A stretch of 64,000 nucleotides of DNA from Marinobacterium sediminicola (lineage in GTDB: Bacteria; Pseudomonadota; Gammaproteobacteria; Pseudomonadales; Balneatricaceae): assembly GCF_022343685.1 (NCBI RefSeq), contig NZ_CP092123.1, positions 248,001 to 312,000 on the forward strand, given 5' to 3'. Below the pieces are notes generated by a model, which searched no databases, was not told the origin of the DNA, and saw only the letters and a list, made by a program, of their open reading frames with translations. Of this stretch, positions 22,655 through 31,507 are shown one piece after another; position 1 is the first letter of the stretch; the number at the start of each line of letters is the position of its first letter. A program made the position numbers and the translations under genes.

Positions 22655-23989
22655 GTGAGCGATATCCGTGGCATTCTGGATCAGAATGCATTCAGTTTCG
22701 ATCGTCTTCAGCAGACCGATGAGCGGATCAGGGCGCTGGTGCGCAAGCGTCTGGAAACCGTTGGCCCCACCTCGATGCTGTTCTATGAGGAGCCCCTGCA
22801 CATCGTCCGGGGCGAAGGGGTCTGGCTGTTTGACGATCAGGGACAGCGCTATCTGGATGTGTACAACAATGTACCCTCTGTCGGGCACTGTCACCCAAGA
22901 GTGGTGCAGGCGGTGGCCGAGCAGATGGGCACGCTGAATGTACACACCCGCTATCTGCATGAAGGCATACACCGGTATTCAGAGCGCTTGCTGGCCACGC
23001 TGCCACCGCCTTTGAACCGTCTGGTGATGATGTGCACCGGCAGTGAAAGCAACGATATGGCCCTGCGTCTGGCGCGTCAGTGGACTGGGCAGCAGGGTAT
23101 CATCGTCACCGAGGCGGCCTACCATGGCAACACCTCGGCCGTGACCGAGGTGTCGCCCTCATCTTTCAAGAAAGGCACGCTGCCCGAGCATGTGCATGTC
23201 ATCCCGATTTCGCTGATGCCTGAGCAGGCCGACCCTTCCGCCTGGTTTGCCGATCAGGTGCGTGCTGGTGTGGCGCGTCTGGATGCGCTGGGATACGGCT
23301 GTGCCGCACTGCTGGTGGATTCGATCTTCTCCAGCGACGGCATCTTTGCCGACCCGCCCGGCTTCCTCAAGCCGGCGGTGGAATGGCTCCAGGCCAGGGG
23401 CATGCTGTTCATTGCCGATGAGGTCCAACCCGGTTTCGGCCGCACCGGCCATAGCATGTGGGGCTTCGAACGTCATCAGATTACGCCGGACGTGGTTACC
23501 ATGGGCAAACCGATGGGGAACGGCTTCCCGATGTCAGGGCTGGCGGCGCGGGAAGAGCTGCTGGCTGCACTCAATGACGATGTGGGCTACTTCAATACCT
23601 TCGGCGGTTCGACCGTTGCGGTGGCTGCCGGCATGGCGGTGCTGGATGTGCTGGCAGAGGAAGCGCTGATTGCCAATGCCCGTCAGCAGGGTGATTATCT
23701 GAAGCAGCAGCTCGAGGGACTGCAGTCTACCCTTGAGGAGGTGGCCGCGGTGCGGGGGGCAGGCCTGTTCATCGGCCTTGACCTGTGCAACCCGGCCCGG
23801 GACGGCGCGCCGGATGCAGGCCGGACCACGGCGGTCATCAACGACCTCAAGCGTAACGGGGTGCTGATCGGTGCCGCCGGCAAGTCCGGCAGCACGCTGA
23901 AAATCCGTCCGCCGCTCTGTATCGCACGGGCTGAAGCGGACCTGTTTCTGGATCGGCTTGAACAGTCGATCAGGGCAACGGCGGGGTGA
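22655..23989 (+). CDS. Class III aminotransferase-fold, ethanolamine-phosphate phospho-lyase-like
   Basis: A 444-residue PLP enzyme. The motif VVTMGKPMGNGFPMSG carries the Schiff-base Lys and matches the GKPxGNG form seen in human ETNPPL and bacterial phospho-lyases rather than ordinary omega-transaminases. LFIADEVQPGFGRTG is the usual Asp-containing PLP segment. Expected reaction: phosphoethanolamine to acetaldehyde, ammonia and phosphate. It starts at GTG, seven bases after GAGGAGG, following the kinase gene by 17 bases. If this is right, the operon holds a second, B12-independent ethanolamine route beside EutBC. Confidence 0.78.
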   Translation: MSDIRGILDQNAFSFDRLQQTDERIRALVRKRLETVGPTSMLFYEEPLHIVRGEGVWLFDDQGQRYLDVYNNVPSVGHCHPRVVQAVAEQMGTLNVHTRYLHEGIHRYSERLLATLPPPLNRLVMMCTGSESNDMALRLARQWTGQQGIIVTEAAYHGNTSAVTEVSPSSFKKGTLPEHVHVIPISLMPEQADPSAWFADQVRAGVARLDALGYGCAALLVDSIFSSDGIFADPPGFLKPAVEWLQARGMLFIADEVQPGFGRTGHSMWGFERHQITPDVVTMGKPMGNGFPMSGLAAREELLAALNDDVGYFNTFGGSTVAVAAGMAVLDVLAEEALIANARQQGDYLKQQLEGLQSTLEEVAAVRGAGLFIGLDLCNPARDGAPDAGRTTAVINDLKRNGVLIGAAGKSGSTLKIRPPLCIARAEADLFLDRLEQSIRATAG

Positions 23990-23994
23990 GTCGC

Positions 23995-25380
23995 ATGGGC
24001 TATCACGTTGATATTGGTCAGACCCGGTATGCCTTCCCGGACCTGAAAACCCTGATGGCGAAGGCGACGCCGCTGCGCTCCGGCGATTGTCTGGCGGGCA
24101 TCGCGGCGGAGAACGCCACCGAGCGGGTGGCGGCGCAGCGCTGCCTGGCCGAGGTGCCGCTGAAACAGTTCCTGAACGAGGCGCTGATCCCCTATGAACA
24201 GGACGAAGTCACCCGGCTGATCCTCGATACGCATGATGCTGCAGCCTTCACGCCGGTCGCTCATCTGACGGTGGGCGACTTCCGTGACTGGCTGCTGTCC
24301 GATCATGCGAGCCACGAGAGCCTGAGCGCACTGGCGCCGGGGCTGACGCCGGAGATGGTGGCCGCCGTGTCCAAGATCATGCGGATACAGGATCTGATTC
24401 TGGTGGCGCAGAAAACCGAAGTGGTCACCCGCTTTCGCAACACCATCGGTCTGAGCGGCAGAATGTCCACGCGGCTGCAGCCCAATCACCCCACCGATGA
24501 CCCGGCCGGCGTCGCCGCCAGCGTGCTGGATGGCCTGCTCTATGCCAATGGCGATGCGGTGATCGGCATCAACCCGGCCACCGACAACTACCATGCAGTG
24601 ACCCGGCTGATGCACTTGCTCGACGAGGTGATCCAGCGCTACGAAATCCCCACTCAGTCCTGCGTGCTGACCCATGTCACCACCCATCTGGAGGCGATCA
24701 ATCGGGGCGCGCCGGTGGATCTGGTGTTTCAGTCCATTGCCGGTACTCAGGCGGCCAACGACAGTTTCGGCATCAGCCTGTCGATTCTGGACGAGGCGCA
24801 CAAGGCGGCGCTGGAGCTGGGGCGCGGCACCGTGGGCCAGAACGTCATGTACTTCGAGACCGGTCAGGGCAGCGCGCTGTCGGCCAATGCCCATCATGGC
24901 GTTGACCAGCAGACCTGCGAGACCCGCGCCTATGCCGTGGCGCGCCGTTTTGATCCGCTGCTGGTGAATACCGTGGTCGGCTTTATCGGCCCGGAGTACC
25001 TGTACGACGGCAAGCAGATCATCCGCGCCGGGCTGGAGGACCACTTCTGCGGCAAATTGCTGGGCCTGCCGATGGGCTGTGACATCTGCTACACCAACCA
25101 CGCTGAAGCGGACCAGGACGACATGGACATGCTTCTGACTCAGCTGGGCGTGGCCGGGATCAATTTCATCATGGGCATACCCGGCTCCGACGACATCATG
25201 CTCAACTACCAGACCACCTCGTTTCACGATGCCCTCTACGTGCGTGAGGTACTGAACAAGCCGCCGGCACCTGAGTTTGCCGCCTGGCTGGAGAAGATGG
25301 GCATTTTCGGCGCGGACAATCGGCTGGCCAGCGGTTCAACGCTGCCGCCGCCCTTTGCCCATCTTCAGGACCGGTTGTAA
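23995..25380 (+). CDS. eutB: Ethanolamine ammonia-lyase large subunit
   Basis: A 461-residue EutB, the catalytic barrel subunit of the adenosylcobalamin-dependent lyase (ethanolamine to acetaldehyde and ammonia). Long stretches match the E. coli protein: LRSGDCLAGIAA, RLQPNHPTDDPAG, VGDAVIG-like NGDAVIGINP, YFETGQGSALSANAHHG, VVGFIGPEYLYDGKQII, DDIMLNYQTTSFHD. The ATG at 23995 was preferred, though a GTG at 23986 overlaps the previous stop codon in frame. No EutA reactivase or microcompartment gene accompanies it. Confidence 0.97.
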   Translation: MGYHVDIGQTRYAFPDLKTLMAKATPLRSGDCLAGIAAENATERVAAQRCLAEVPLKQFLNEALIPYEQDEVTRLILDTHDAAAFTPVAHLTVGDFRDWLLSDHASHESLSALAPGLTPEMVAAVSKIMRIQDLILVAQKTEVVTRFRNTIGLSGRMSTRLQPNHPTDDPAGVAASVLDGLLYANGDAVIGINPATDNYHAVTRLMHLLDEVIQRYEIPTQSCVLTHVTTHLEAINRGAPVDLVFQSIAGTQAANDSFGISLSILDEAHKAALELGRGTVGQNVMYFETGQGSALSANAHHGVDQQTCETRAYAVARRFDPLLVNTVVGFIGPEYLYDGKQIIRAGLEDHFCGKLLGLPMGCDICYTNHAEADQDDMDMLLTQLGVAGINFIMGIPGSDDIMLNYQTTSFHDALYVREVLNKPPAPEFAAWLEKMGIFGADNRLASGSTLPPPFAHLQDRL

Positions 25381-25392
25381 GGAGGCCTGATT

Positions 25393-26208
25393 GTGGAAAA
25401 GAATCCTGTGGATAAACATCAGATCGTAACGTCCAACAGCTGGGCCAGCCTGCGCCGCCATACCGATGCCCGCATCGGACTCGGCCGCAGCGGCATCAGC
25501 CAGCCGACGGCGCCTCAGCTGGAGTTCCAGCAGGCTCATGCCCGCGCTCGGGATGCCGTGCATATACCGCTGGATGTGAAGCAGCTGAAGACTGAATTGA
25601 TGGAAGCCGGGCTGCAGAGCCTGTTGCTGCACAGTCAGGCGGAGGATCGCGCAACCTACTTGCAGCGGCCGGACAAGGGGCGGCGGCTGGATGCCGATTC
25701 GGCGGCATTGCTGAAGCAGGTGAGCGAACAGCAACCCGCCAGCGACGCGACCATCGTGATCGCCGACGGTCTTTCGTCCACGGCAGTACAGCGCCATGCA
25801 GCGCGGGTCGCGGCCGAGGTGGACCGGCGTCTGGCGGCTGAAGGACTGACCCGATCACCGGTCTGCATCGTGCAGCAGGGCAGGGTCGCCGTGGGGGACG
25901 AAGTCGGTGAGTTGCTGGACAGTCGAGTAGTGATCCTGCTGGTGGGCGAGCGACCGGGCCTCAGCTCGCCGGACAGTCTGGGCATCTACTACACCTACAA
26001 CCCGCGTGTCGGCCTGACCGATGCCGCCCGCAACTGCATCTCCAACATCCGCCCGGCCGGTATCTCGCCGCAGGATGCGGCCGAACGCCTGCTGTGGCTG
26101 GTCAGGGAGTCCCTGCGGCGCAAACTCTCCGGTGTCGAGCTGAAGGACGAATCCGGTGACGCCGAGGCGCTGGAAGGGGATGGTCGTCGTAATTTCCTGC
26201 TGGATTAG
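25393..26208 (+). CDS. eutC: Ethanolamine ammonia-lyase small subunit
   Basis: A 271-residue EutC, the cobalamin-binding partner of EutB. Visible family stretches are SWASLRRHTDARIGLGRSG, DGLSSTAVQRHA, LVGERPGLSSPDSLGIYYTYNPRVG and ARNCISNIRPAGISP. It starts at GTG, seven bases after AAGGAGG, 12 bp past eutB. The holoenzyme needs adenosylcobalamin, so the cell must make or import it. Acetaldehyde would need a dehydrogenase encoded outside this window. Confidence 0.96.
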   Translation: MEKNPVDKHQIVTSNSWASLRRHTDARIGLGRSGISQPTAPQLEFQQAHARARDAVHIPLDVKQLKTELMEAGLQSLLLHSQAEDRATYLQRPDKGRRLDADSAALLKQVSEQQPASDATIVIADGLSSTAVQRHAARVAAEVDRRLAAEGLTRSPVCIVQQGRVAVGDEVGELLDSRVVILLVGERPGLSSPDSLGIYYTYNPRVGLTDAARNCISNIRPAGISPQDAAERLLWLVRESLRRKLSGVELKDESGDAEALEGDGRRNFLLD

Positions 26209-26221
26209 ATCGCGAATGCGA

Positions 26222-26254
26222 GCACCGGAGCCCGAGGGTATGGGCTTTTGGTGC
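26222..26254 (+). terminator. Hairpin after eutC
   Basis: GCACC-gg-AGCCC pairs with GGGCT-ttt-GGTGC around an eight-base loop; a weak intrinsic terminator 13 bp after the stop codon. Confidence 0.55.
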
Positions 26255-26323
26255 ACGCCCGCTGAAACAGGAAAAATATGTGTTCTCGACTAAACTGCTG
26301 GACAGTCGCACTGTTTTGCGGCA

Positions 26324-26347
26324 TTAATTAGACGGTCGTCTAATTAA
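26324..26347 (+). promoter_or_regulatory. TetR-type operator upstream of the acuI-like gene
   Basis: Perfect 10-bp arms TTAATTAGAC and GTCTAATTAA flank GGTC, 45 bp before the start codon. The core TTAGAC...GTCTA recurs upstream of the nearby tetR gene. Confidence 0.75.
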
Positions 26348-26392
26348 CAGGGCCGCCTTTGGGCCGCTAACGTTCAGCACGCAGGAGGACAT

Positions 26393-27379
26393 ATGTTCAA
26401 GGCTATCGTACTCGACAAGGCAGAAGATCAGCAGACCGTTGCATTCAAAGAGCTGGACGATGCCCAGTTGCCCGAAGGTGATGTGACCGTGCGGGTGGCG
26501 TATACCACCATGAACTACAAGGACGCGCTGGCGCTGACCGGCAGTGCGCCGATCGCCAAGAGTTATCCCATGGTGCCGGGCATCGACTTTGCCGGCGTGG
26601 TCGAGTCGTCTGACAACCCGGATTTCAAGCCGGGCGATCAGGTGGTCCTGAACGGCTGGGGTGTGGGTGAGAAGCACTGGGGCGGTTTGGCCGAGAAGGT
26701 CCGTGTGCCGGGCGACTGGCTGATCCCGCTGCAGGCGCCGTTTACAGAGCGTCAGGCGATGGGGCTGGGGACTGCCGGATACACGGCGATGCTCTGTGTG
26801 CTGGCGCTTGAGAAACAGGGCGTGAAACCCGAAGACGGCCCGATTCTGGTCACTGGTGCCGCTGGCGGCGTCGGCAGTGTGGCCGTGGCGGTTCTGGCCA
26901 AGCTGGGTTACGACGTGGCGGCCATGACCGGTCGCCCGGAAGAAGCCGACTTCCTCAAAATGCTGGGAGCATCCAGTATCGTGGACCGTGCCGAGTACAG
27001 CGAGAAAGGCCGTCCGCTGGCGAAAGAGCAGTGGGCCGGTGCCATCGACGTGGCCGGTGGTCAGGTGCTGGCCAACGTCTGTGCAGCAATGAAATACCGC
27101 GGTGTGGTGGCCGCCTGTGGGCTGGCTGCGGGTATGGGCTTCCCGGCCACGGTCGCGCCATTCATTTTGCGAGGCGTGACGCTGGTCGGTGTGGACAGCG
27201 TGATGGCCCCCAAGGCTGAACGCCTGGAGGCCTGGCAGCGTCTGGCACAGGACCTGGATATCAACAAGCTGGAAAACCTGATCACCGACGTACCGTTCGA
27301 GCAGGTGATCGATCAGGCCGCGCTGATGATGAAGGGCCAGATCCGCGGACGCATCGTGGTGCCGGTTGCCGGCGAATAA
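26393..27379 (+). CDS. acuI: AcuI/YhdH-family quinone oxidoreductase (acrylyl-CoA reductase-like)
   Basis: A 328-residue zinc-free medium-chain reductase of the YhdH/AcuI family: [16 protein letters not shown] near the start, [12 protein letters not shown], the NADPH motif [12 protein letters not shown], and the late [13 protein letters not shown]. AcuI reduces toxic acryloyl-CoA to propionyl-CoA with NADPH and is linked to DMSP and acrylate use in marine bacteria. A CAGGAGGAC site precedes the ATG. It is transcribed with an AhpD-like gene and controlled, by operator evidence, by the TetR protein at 28.0-28.7 kb. No DMSP lyase is present in the window, so the substrate remains inferred. Confidence 0.82.
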   Translation: MFKAIVLDKAEDQQTVAFKELDDAQLPEGDVTVRVAYTTMNYKDALALTGSAPIAKSYPMVPGIDFAGVVESSDNPDFKPGDQVVLNGWGVGEKHWGGLAEKVRVPGDWLIPLQAPFTERQAMGLGTAGYTAMLCVLALEKQGVKPEDGPILVTGAAGGVGSVAVAVLAKLGYDVAAMTGRPEEADFLKMLGASSIVDRAEYSEKGRPLAKEQWAGAIDVAGGQVLANVCAAMKYRGVVAACGLAAGMGFPATVAPFILRGVTLVGVDSVMAPKAERLEAWQRLAQDLDINKLENLITDVPFEQVIDQAALMMKGQIRGRIVVPVAGE

Positions 27380-27418
27380 TGATCAGGGATGAGAGTCCCG
27401 ACAATCAGGAGAGTCGTA

Positions 27419-28006
27419 ATGAGTGCAGTTGAACAACAGGCCATCAGCCGTTTCCCGGTGCCGGAGCTGTCCGAAATGCCGGAGGACATCCGCGAGCGGA
27501 TACTGGCAGTACAGGAGAAAGCCGGTTTTGTCCCCAACGTGTTTCTGGTGCTGGCACATCGACCGGAGGAGTTCCGTGCCTTCTTTGCCTACCATGATGC
27601 CTTGATGGAAAAGCCGGGCAACCTGACGATTGCCGAGCGAGAAATGATCGTGGTGGCGACCAGCAATCTGAACCAGTGCCAGTACTGCGTGGTGGCCCAC
27701 GGGGCCATCCTGCGCATCCGCGCCAAGGACCCGCTGATAGCCGATCAGGTGGCGGTCAACTATCGAAAGGCTGATATCACTGAACGCCAGAAGGCGATGC
27801 TGGATTTCGCCATCAAGGTGTCAATGCAGGCCTATGCGGTGGGTGAGGAGGACTTCGCAGCCTTGAAGGCCCATGGCTTCGACGAGGATGATATCTGGGA
27901 TATCGCGGCGATCTCATCCTTCTTCGGCCTGTCCAACCGTATGGCCAACGTGACCAGCATGCGTCCGAACGCCGAGTTCTACAGCCTCGGTCGCCAGCCA
28001 CGCTGA
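27419..28006 (+). CDS. Peroxidase-related AhpD/CMD-family protein
   Basis: A 195-residue protein of the carboxymuconolactone decarboxylase / alkylhydroperoxidase AhpD superfamily, in the 'peroxidase-related enzyme' branch. The redox CxxC plus His is visible in NLNQCQYCVVAHG, with the proton-relay Glu expected in IAEREMIVVATSN. The N-terminal PEDIRERILAVQEKAGFVPNVF is typical. AGGAG lies seven bases upstream. It follows acuI by 39 bp and ends at a strong terminator, so the two form an operon. It may protect against thiol-reactive or peroxide stress caused by acrylate-like electrophiles; this is inference. Confidence 0.85.
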   Translation: MSAVEQQAISRFPVPELSEMPEDIRERILAVQEKAGFVPNVFLVLAHRPEEFRAFFAYHDALMEKPGNLTIAEREMIVVATSNLNQCQYCVVAHGAILRIRAKDPLIADQVAVNYRKADITERQKAMLDFAIKVSMQAYAVGEEDFAALKAHGFDEDDIWDIAAISSFFGLSNRMANVTSMRPNAEFYSLGRQPR

Positions 28007-28018
28007 GACAATCGACAG

Positions 28019-28041
28019 GGGCACCCAAGGGTGCCCTTTTT
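28019..28041. terminator. Rho-independent terminator between convergent operons
   Basis: GGGCACCC-AA-GGGTGCCC followed by five T on the plus strand. Confidence 0.92.
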
Positions 28042-28685
28042 CACGTTTGCAGGCGGAGAAAAAAGCCTTCAGCAAAGATATCCAGCGGACGTGTTGACGC
28101 TTCCAGCTTGGCCCTGAGGACGGCGCCTTCCCAGCCGATCCAGAACCAGGCGGCCAGATGCTCGCAATCCAGGTCAGCCGGAATTTCGTTCTGCGCCTGA
28201 GCGTCGCGCAGGCAGCGGGCGGTCCGTTGTTGCCAGTCTTCGAAAACGCCACTCAGCTGCTCACGGAACGACTCCGGCAACAGGCTCATCTCCTGACCCA
28301 GGTTGCCGACCAGACAGCCGCGCCGAAAGGCATAACGGGCCATCCCCTGACCGGCATCATCAATGAAGTTGCGCAGCCGCTGCAGGGGGGCAATGTCAGT
28401 GTTGAGCAGGAAACGATCGAGTTTGCGTGCGAAGTACTCGGCATAGGCATCGATCAGCGCCTGGCCAAAGGCTTCCTTGCTCTTGAAGTAGTGATAAAAA
28501 GAGCCTTTGGGCACGTTCACCGAGCGCAAAATCTGGTCAATGCCGACCGCGGAATAGCCTTTCTCGGTCAGAATGGCGAGACCGGCCTGAATCAGGGCCT
28601 GACGGGTTTCGGCATAGGGGCGGGCACTGTCCTTGGGCGGTCGGCCGCGCCGGCGCATGGGCTTGTCGGGGTGGTCGCTTGGCAT
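28041..28685 (-). CDS. TetR-family repressor (AcuR/NemR-like)
   Basis: A 214-residue TetR protein. The N-terminal HTH (ALIQAGLAILTEKGYSAVGIDQILRSVNVPKGSFYHYFKSKEAFG) is the AcuR/NemR type, and the C-terminal ligand domain has Cys in RRGCLVGNLGQEM, a possible electrophile sensor. It is convergent with acuI but its own upstream region carries the same TTAGAC...GTCTA motif as the acuI promoter. Therefore it probably represses both units and is released by acrylate or another electrophile. The ATG at 28685 was preferred to a TTG 18 bases upstream. Confidence 0.85.
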   Translation of the reverse strand: MPSDHPDKPMRRRGRPPKDSARPYAETRQALIQAGLAILTEKGYSAVGIDQILRSVNVPKGSFYHYFKSKEAFGQALIDAYAEYFARKLDRFLLNTDIAPLQRLRNFIDDAGQGMARYAFRRGCLVGNLGQEMSLLPESFREQLSGVFEDWQQRTARCLRDAQAQNEIPADLDCEHLAAWFWIGWEGAVLRAKLEASTRPLDIFAEGFFLRLQT

Positions 28686-28726
28686 GATGTCTCGCGGTTT
28701 CAATACTGAACGGATTATCGGCAGTA

Positions 28727-28743
28727 TTAGACCGGGTGTCTAG
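28727..28743 (-). promoter_or_regulatory. TetR-type operator upstream of tetR
   Basis: TTAGAC-CGGGT-GTCTAG, a shorter copy of the acuI operator, 42 bp before the tetR start. It suggests autoregulation. Confidence 0.65.
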
Positions 28744-28760
28744 TTTTTGCCCTCAGGGCA

Positions 28761-29531
28761 TTAAACGTCTTTTTCCCGAGTGTCTTTGGCTTCATGGATC
28801 AAGCGGCCGAGTTCCGTCTGCTGCTTGAGTGCACATACCCTGAGTTGTTCCTGACGCATCTGCCTGATCGCTTCCAGCGGGTCGGCGGCTGCTGGCTGCT
28901 GGCTCATTGCCGGGCGTTCGGTGAGTTCGATCGAGTCTTTCACGGTCAGTTTCCCCTGAATCTCATGGGTGGCGTAATGACACAATTCTAACCGTTTTAC
29001 CTGTAACGGAGGCAGGGGCGGCAGGCTTTCGCTGAGACTGGCCAGGCGGCGGTGGACGGCGTCCAGTCGCATGGCCTGTTGATAAAACCCCAGAGTGATA
29101 TGGGGACGGTAGTCACGGGCAGGCGAGTCTTCGGCACTGACCGATGCCAGTGTCTGGCGAATCCGTAACAGCTGACTATCTCCGGCGGAAATGCCCAGCC
29201 AGGGGGCGGTGCTGAATGTGGATAACTCATCTGCCACCAGTGTCATCACCGGCAACCCGAGTTGCTGCAGGGCATTGGCCTGCTGGCGGGCGTGGTGGTC
29301 GGCAAAATGACGGTTATCCACAAGGCCTGCTGCGAACAGTGTGATGTGTGGCTGGCGATCGTAACCGGGGTGCAGCAGCGGGGCCAGTTGCTGTTGCAGA
29401 TATTCGATGCGCGCGATCCAGGCAGGCTCTTCTACCGGCAGTGTCCAGACGGCGTAATGACGAATGCCCCGGTGCCATTCGGGAAAGTCCCGCAGCTCGG
29501 TCGCCAGCGTGTGGGTATCGCCCGATGTCAT
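28761..29531 (-). CDS. 2H phosphoesterase-like protein (2'-5' RNA ligase fold)
   Basis: A 256-residue protein with two HxT motifs, QPHITLFAAG near residue 60 and RPHITLGFYQ near residue 140, the signature of the 2H / LigT superfamily. A C-terminal extension of about 55 residues (DPLEAIRQMRQEQLRVCALKQQ) looks helical and is unusual for the family. It may act on cyclic or 2'-5' phosphodiesters. It is divergent from the DUF3422 gene. The specific substrate is unknown. Confidence 0.75.
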   Translation of the reverse strand: MTSGDTHTLATELRDFPEWHRGIRHYAVWTLPVEEPAWIARIEYLQQQLAPLLHPGYDRQPHITLFAAGLVDNRHFADHHARQQANALQQLGLPVMTLVADELSTFSTAPWLGISAGDSQLLRIRQTLASVSAEDSPARDYRPHITLGFYQQAMRLDAVHRRLASLSESLPPLPPLQVKRLELCHYATHEIQGKLTVKDSIELTERPAMSQQPAAADPLEAIRQMRQEQLRVCALKQQTELGRLIHEAKDTREKDV

Positions 29532-29610
29532 CCTGTGCACAACTCCTTCATCGGTGTCTGGTATGCTCTGGGGTATCGTCGATCGCCTGTCTTCCCGGAG
29601 CTTCGCCAGT

Positions 29611-30861
29611 ATGCATGACCACTCCCTTCGTGACCAAATCGTTGCCGAAGTGCACGCTCGTCCGTTCCAGAAACTCAGTGGGCCGCTGGCGCTGTGCCAT
29701 CAGGCCATTTTGTATGATGGTGTCGGCGAGGATGCCGTCAATCGCAGCGTACGTGATCTGGCCAGCCGGCGCGGGCTGCCGTTGCCGGAGAACGGCGAGG
29801 GGTTCTTCTTTTCCCGTAACGAGCGCTGGGCACTCAGATTCGAACCGCATGGCGAGTTCTACAGTCTGACGCTCTATGCACTGGCGACGACCGAGCCGCC
29901 GGCCTTTTCCAATGAGGAATGTGGTCAATTGCCGGGTGCCTATCTCTGTGGTGTCGAGGTGATCTGCCAGCCCCAGATCGAGATGGATCTGGAGCCGTTG
30001 CTGGAACAGCACTTTGGCGATCATCAGGTGTCCGGCTCGTCGGTGATGGGGTCAGCCGGGCAGGTGTTTACCGATTTCCGGGAGCGGGCTGACAGCCGCA
30101 TGAGCCGGGTACTGGTGCTGCAGCAGCCGAAAATGATCGATTATCGCTGCGGACGATTGTTGCAGAGGATCTGCGAAATCGACACCTATCGCCATATGGC
30201 ACTGCTGGGCCTGCCGATGAGTAATGATGTTATGCCTCAGGTTACCGAGCTGGACCGGGCGCTGGCGGAGACGGTGGCGGCTATTGCCGAAGCACGCCGT
30301 GAGCCGGCGGAGCTGGTGAACCAGCTGATGTTGCAGGCCGCGCAGGTGGAAGAGCTGTCGGCCCGCAGTGCCAACCGCCTGGCCGCATCCGAAGCCTATT
30401 TTGCGTTGCTCTACAGTCGCATTGAAGAACTGCGGGAGGAGCGGTTGGAGGGGATTCAGACCATCGAGCAGTTCATGGACCGGCGATTGGACCCGGCACG
30501 GCGCACCTGCCGTGCCACCGGTGAGCGGGTCGAACGACTGTCGAAACGCATTGCCCGCTCCACCGAGTTGATCCGCTCACAGGTCGATCTTTCCATCGAA
30601 GGGCAGAACAAGGACCTGCTGGAGGGCCTGAACCGCCGGGCCCGCCGCCAGATCCGTATGCAGGCCAAGCTGGAAAGCTTCACCGTGATCGTGGTGACCT
30701 ACTATGCCTTCGACCTGATCGACCGTACGCTAAGGAACATCCTCGGCGATACCGAGCTGGAGCGCCAGTTGTCACTGGGACTCAGCCTGCTGGTGCCGCT
30801 GTTGGCCCTGGGCCTGTTCTGGTACCTGCGCCGATTGCTCAAGGGCTACGATGACGAGTAA
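29611..30861 (+). CDS. DUF3422 membrane-anchored protein
   Basis: A 416-residue DUF3422 protein. It opens LRDQIVAEVHARPFQKL, a family hallmark, continues with a soluble N-terminal domain and a long helical/coiled-coil part (about 210-340), and ends with one or two membrane helices (FTVIVVTYYAFDLI, LGLSLLVPLLALGLFWYL) and a basic tail. It resembles a membrane-tethered, cytosol-facing protein. Function is unknown. It is monocistronic, convergent with a gamma-carbonic anhydrase gene 25 bp away. Confidence 0.85.
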   Translation: MHDHSLRDQIVAEVHARPFQKLSGPLALCHQAILYDGVGEDAVNRSVRDLASRRGLPLPENGEGFFFSRNERWALRFEPHGEFYSLTLYALATTEPPAFSNEECGQLPGAYLCGVEVICQPQIEMDLEPLLEQHFGDHQVSGSSVMGSAGQVFTDFRERADSRMSRVLVLQQPKMIDYRCGRLLQRICEIDTYRHMALLGLPMSNDVMPQVTELDRALAETVAAIAEARREPAELVNQLMLQAAQVEELSARSANRLAASEAYFALLYSRIEELREERLEGIQTIEQFMDRRLDPARRTCRATGERVERLSKRIARSTELIRSQVDLSIEGQNKDLLEGLNRRARRQIRMQAKLESFTVIVVTYYAFDLIDRTLRNILGDTELERQLSLGLSLLVPLLALGLFWYLRRLLKGYDDE

Positions 30862-30886
30862 AGCGCCGTCACCCGGGCCGTGAATA

Positions 30887-31411
30887 TCAGCCGATCCGTT
30901 TCAGCTTGGTCGGGTAGTCGCCTGCCTTGCCGACATAGGACAGGGCGTTGGCGCGCAGCCCTTCGATCGCCTCGTCGCTGAGCTGACGAACCACCTTGGC
31001 CGGGCTGCCCAGAATCAGCGAGTTGTCCGGAAATTCCTTGCCTTCAGTCACCAGTGAGCCGGCTCCGATCAGACAGTTGCGGCCGATCCTGGCACCGTTC
31101 AATACCACCGCCTGAATGCCGACCAGCGAGTTGTCGCCGATGGTGCAGCCATGCAGCATTGCCTGGTGGCCGATGGTGACGCCGTCACCAATCTGGAGCG
31201 GAAAGCCCGGATCGGTGTGCAGTACAGCGCCGTCCTGCACGTTACTGCCGGTGCCGATGTGGATGGGTTCGTTGTCGGCGCGCAATACCGCCTGTGGCCA
31301 GACACTGGCACCGGAGGCGAGCGTGACCTGTCCGATCAAGGTGGCCTGTTCATGGACGTAGGCGTCTGCGTCCACGTCGGGACGCTGGCCGTCATATTCG
31401 TAAATCGCCAT
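30887..31411 (-). CDS. Gamma-carbonic anhydrase family protein (YrdA-like)
   Basis: A 174-residue left-handed beta-helix protein built of hexapeptide repeats (VTIGHQAMLHGCTIGDNSLVGIQAVVLNGARIG). The metal-binding His residues expected in the family are present in HTDPG, GHQAMLHG. The length and YrdA/PaaY-like order are typical. Such proteins bind zinc or iron; many are not active carbonic anhydrases. It stands alone between a convergent DUF3422 gene and an unrelated ThDP enzyme gene. Confidence 0.88.
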   Translation of the reverse strand: MAIYEYDGQRPDVDADAYVHEQATLIGQVTLASGASVWPQAVLRADNEPIHIGTGSNVQDGAVLHTDPGFPLQIGDGVTIGHQAMLHGCTIGDNSLVGIQAVVLNGARIGRNCLIGAGSLVTEGKEFPDNSLILGSPAKVVRQLSDEAIEGLRANALSYVGKAGDYPTKLKRIG

Positions 31412-31507
31412 GCTGATCTCGTGTTATCGGGATGAAGTGAGTTGTGGAGCAGGCCAGCCTGACCAGCGGCCTGCTCCGAATACCTTCATATTAACCCATA
31501 GCGGGGA

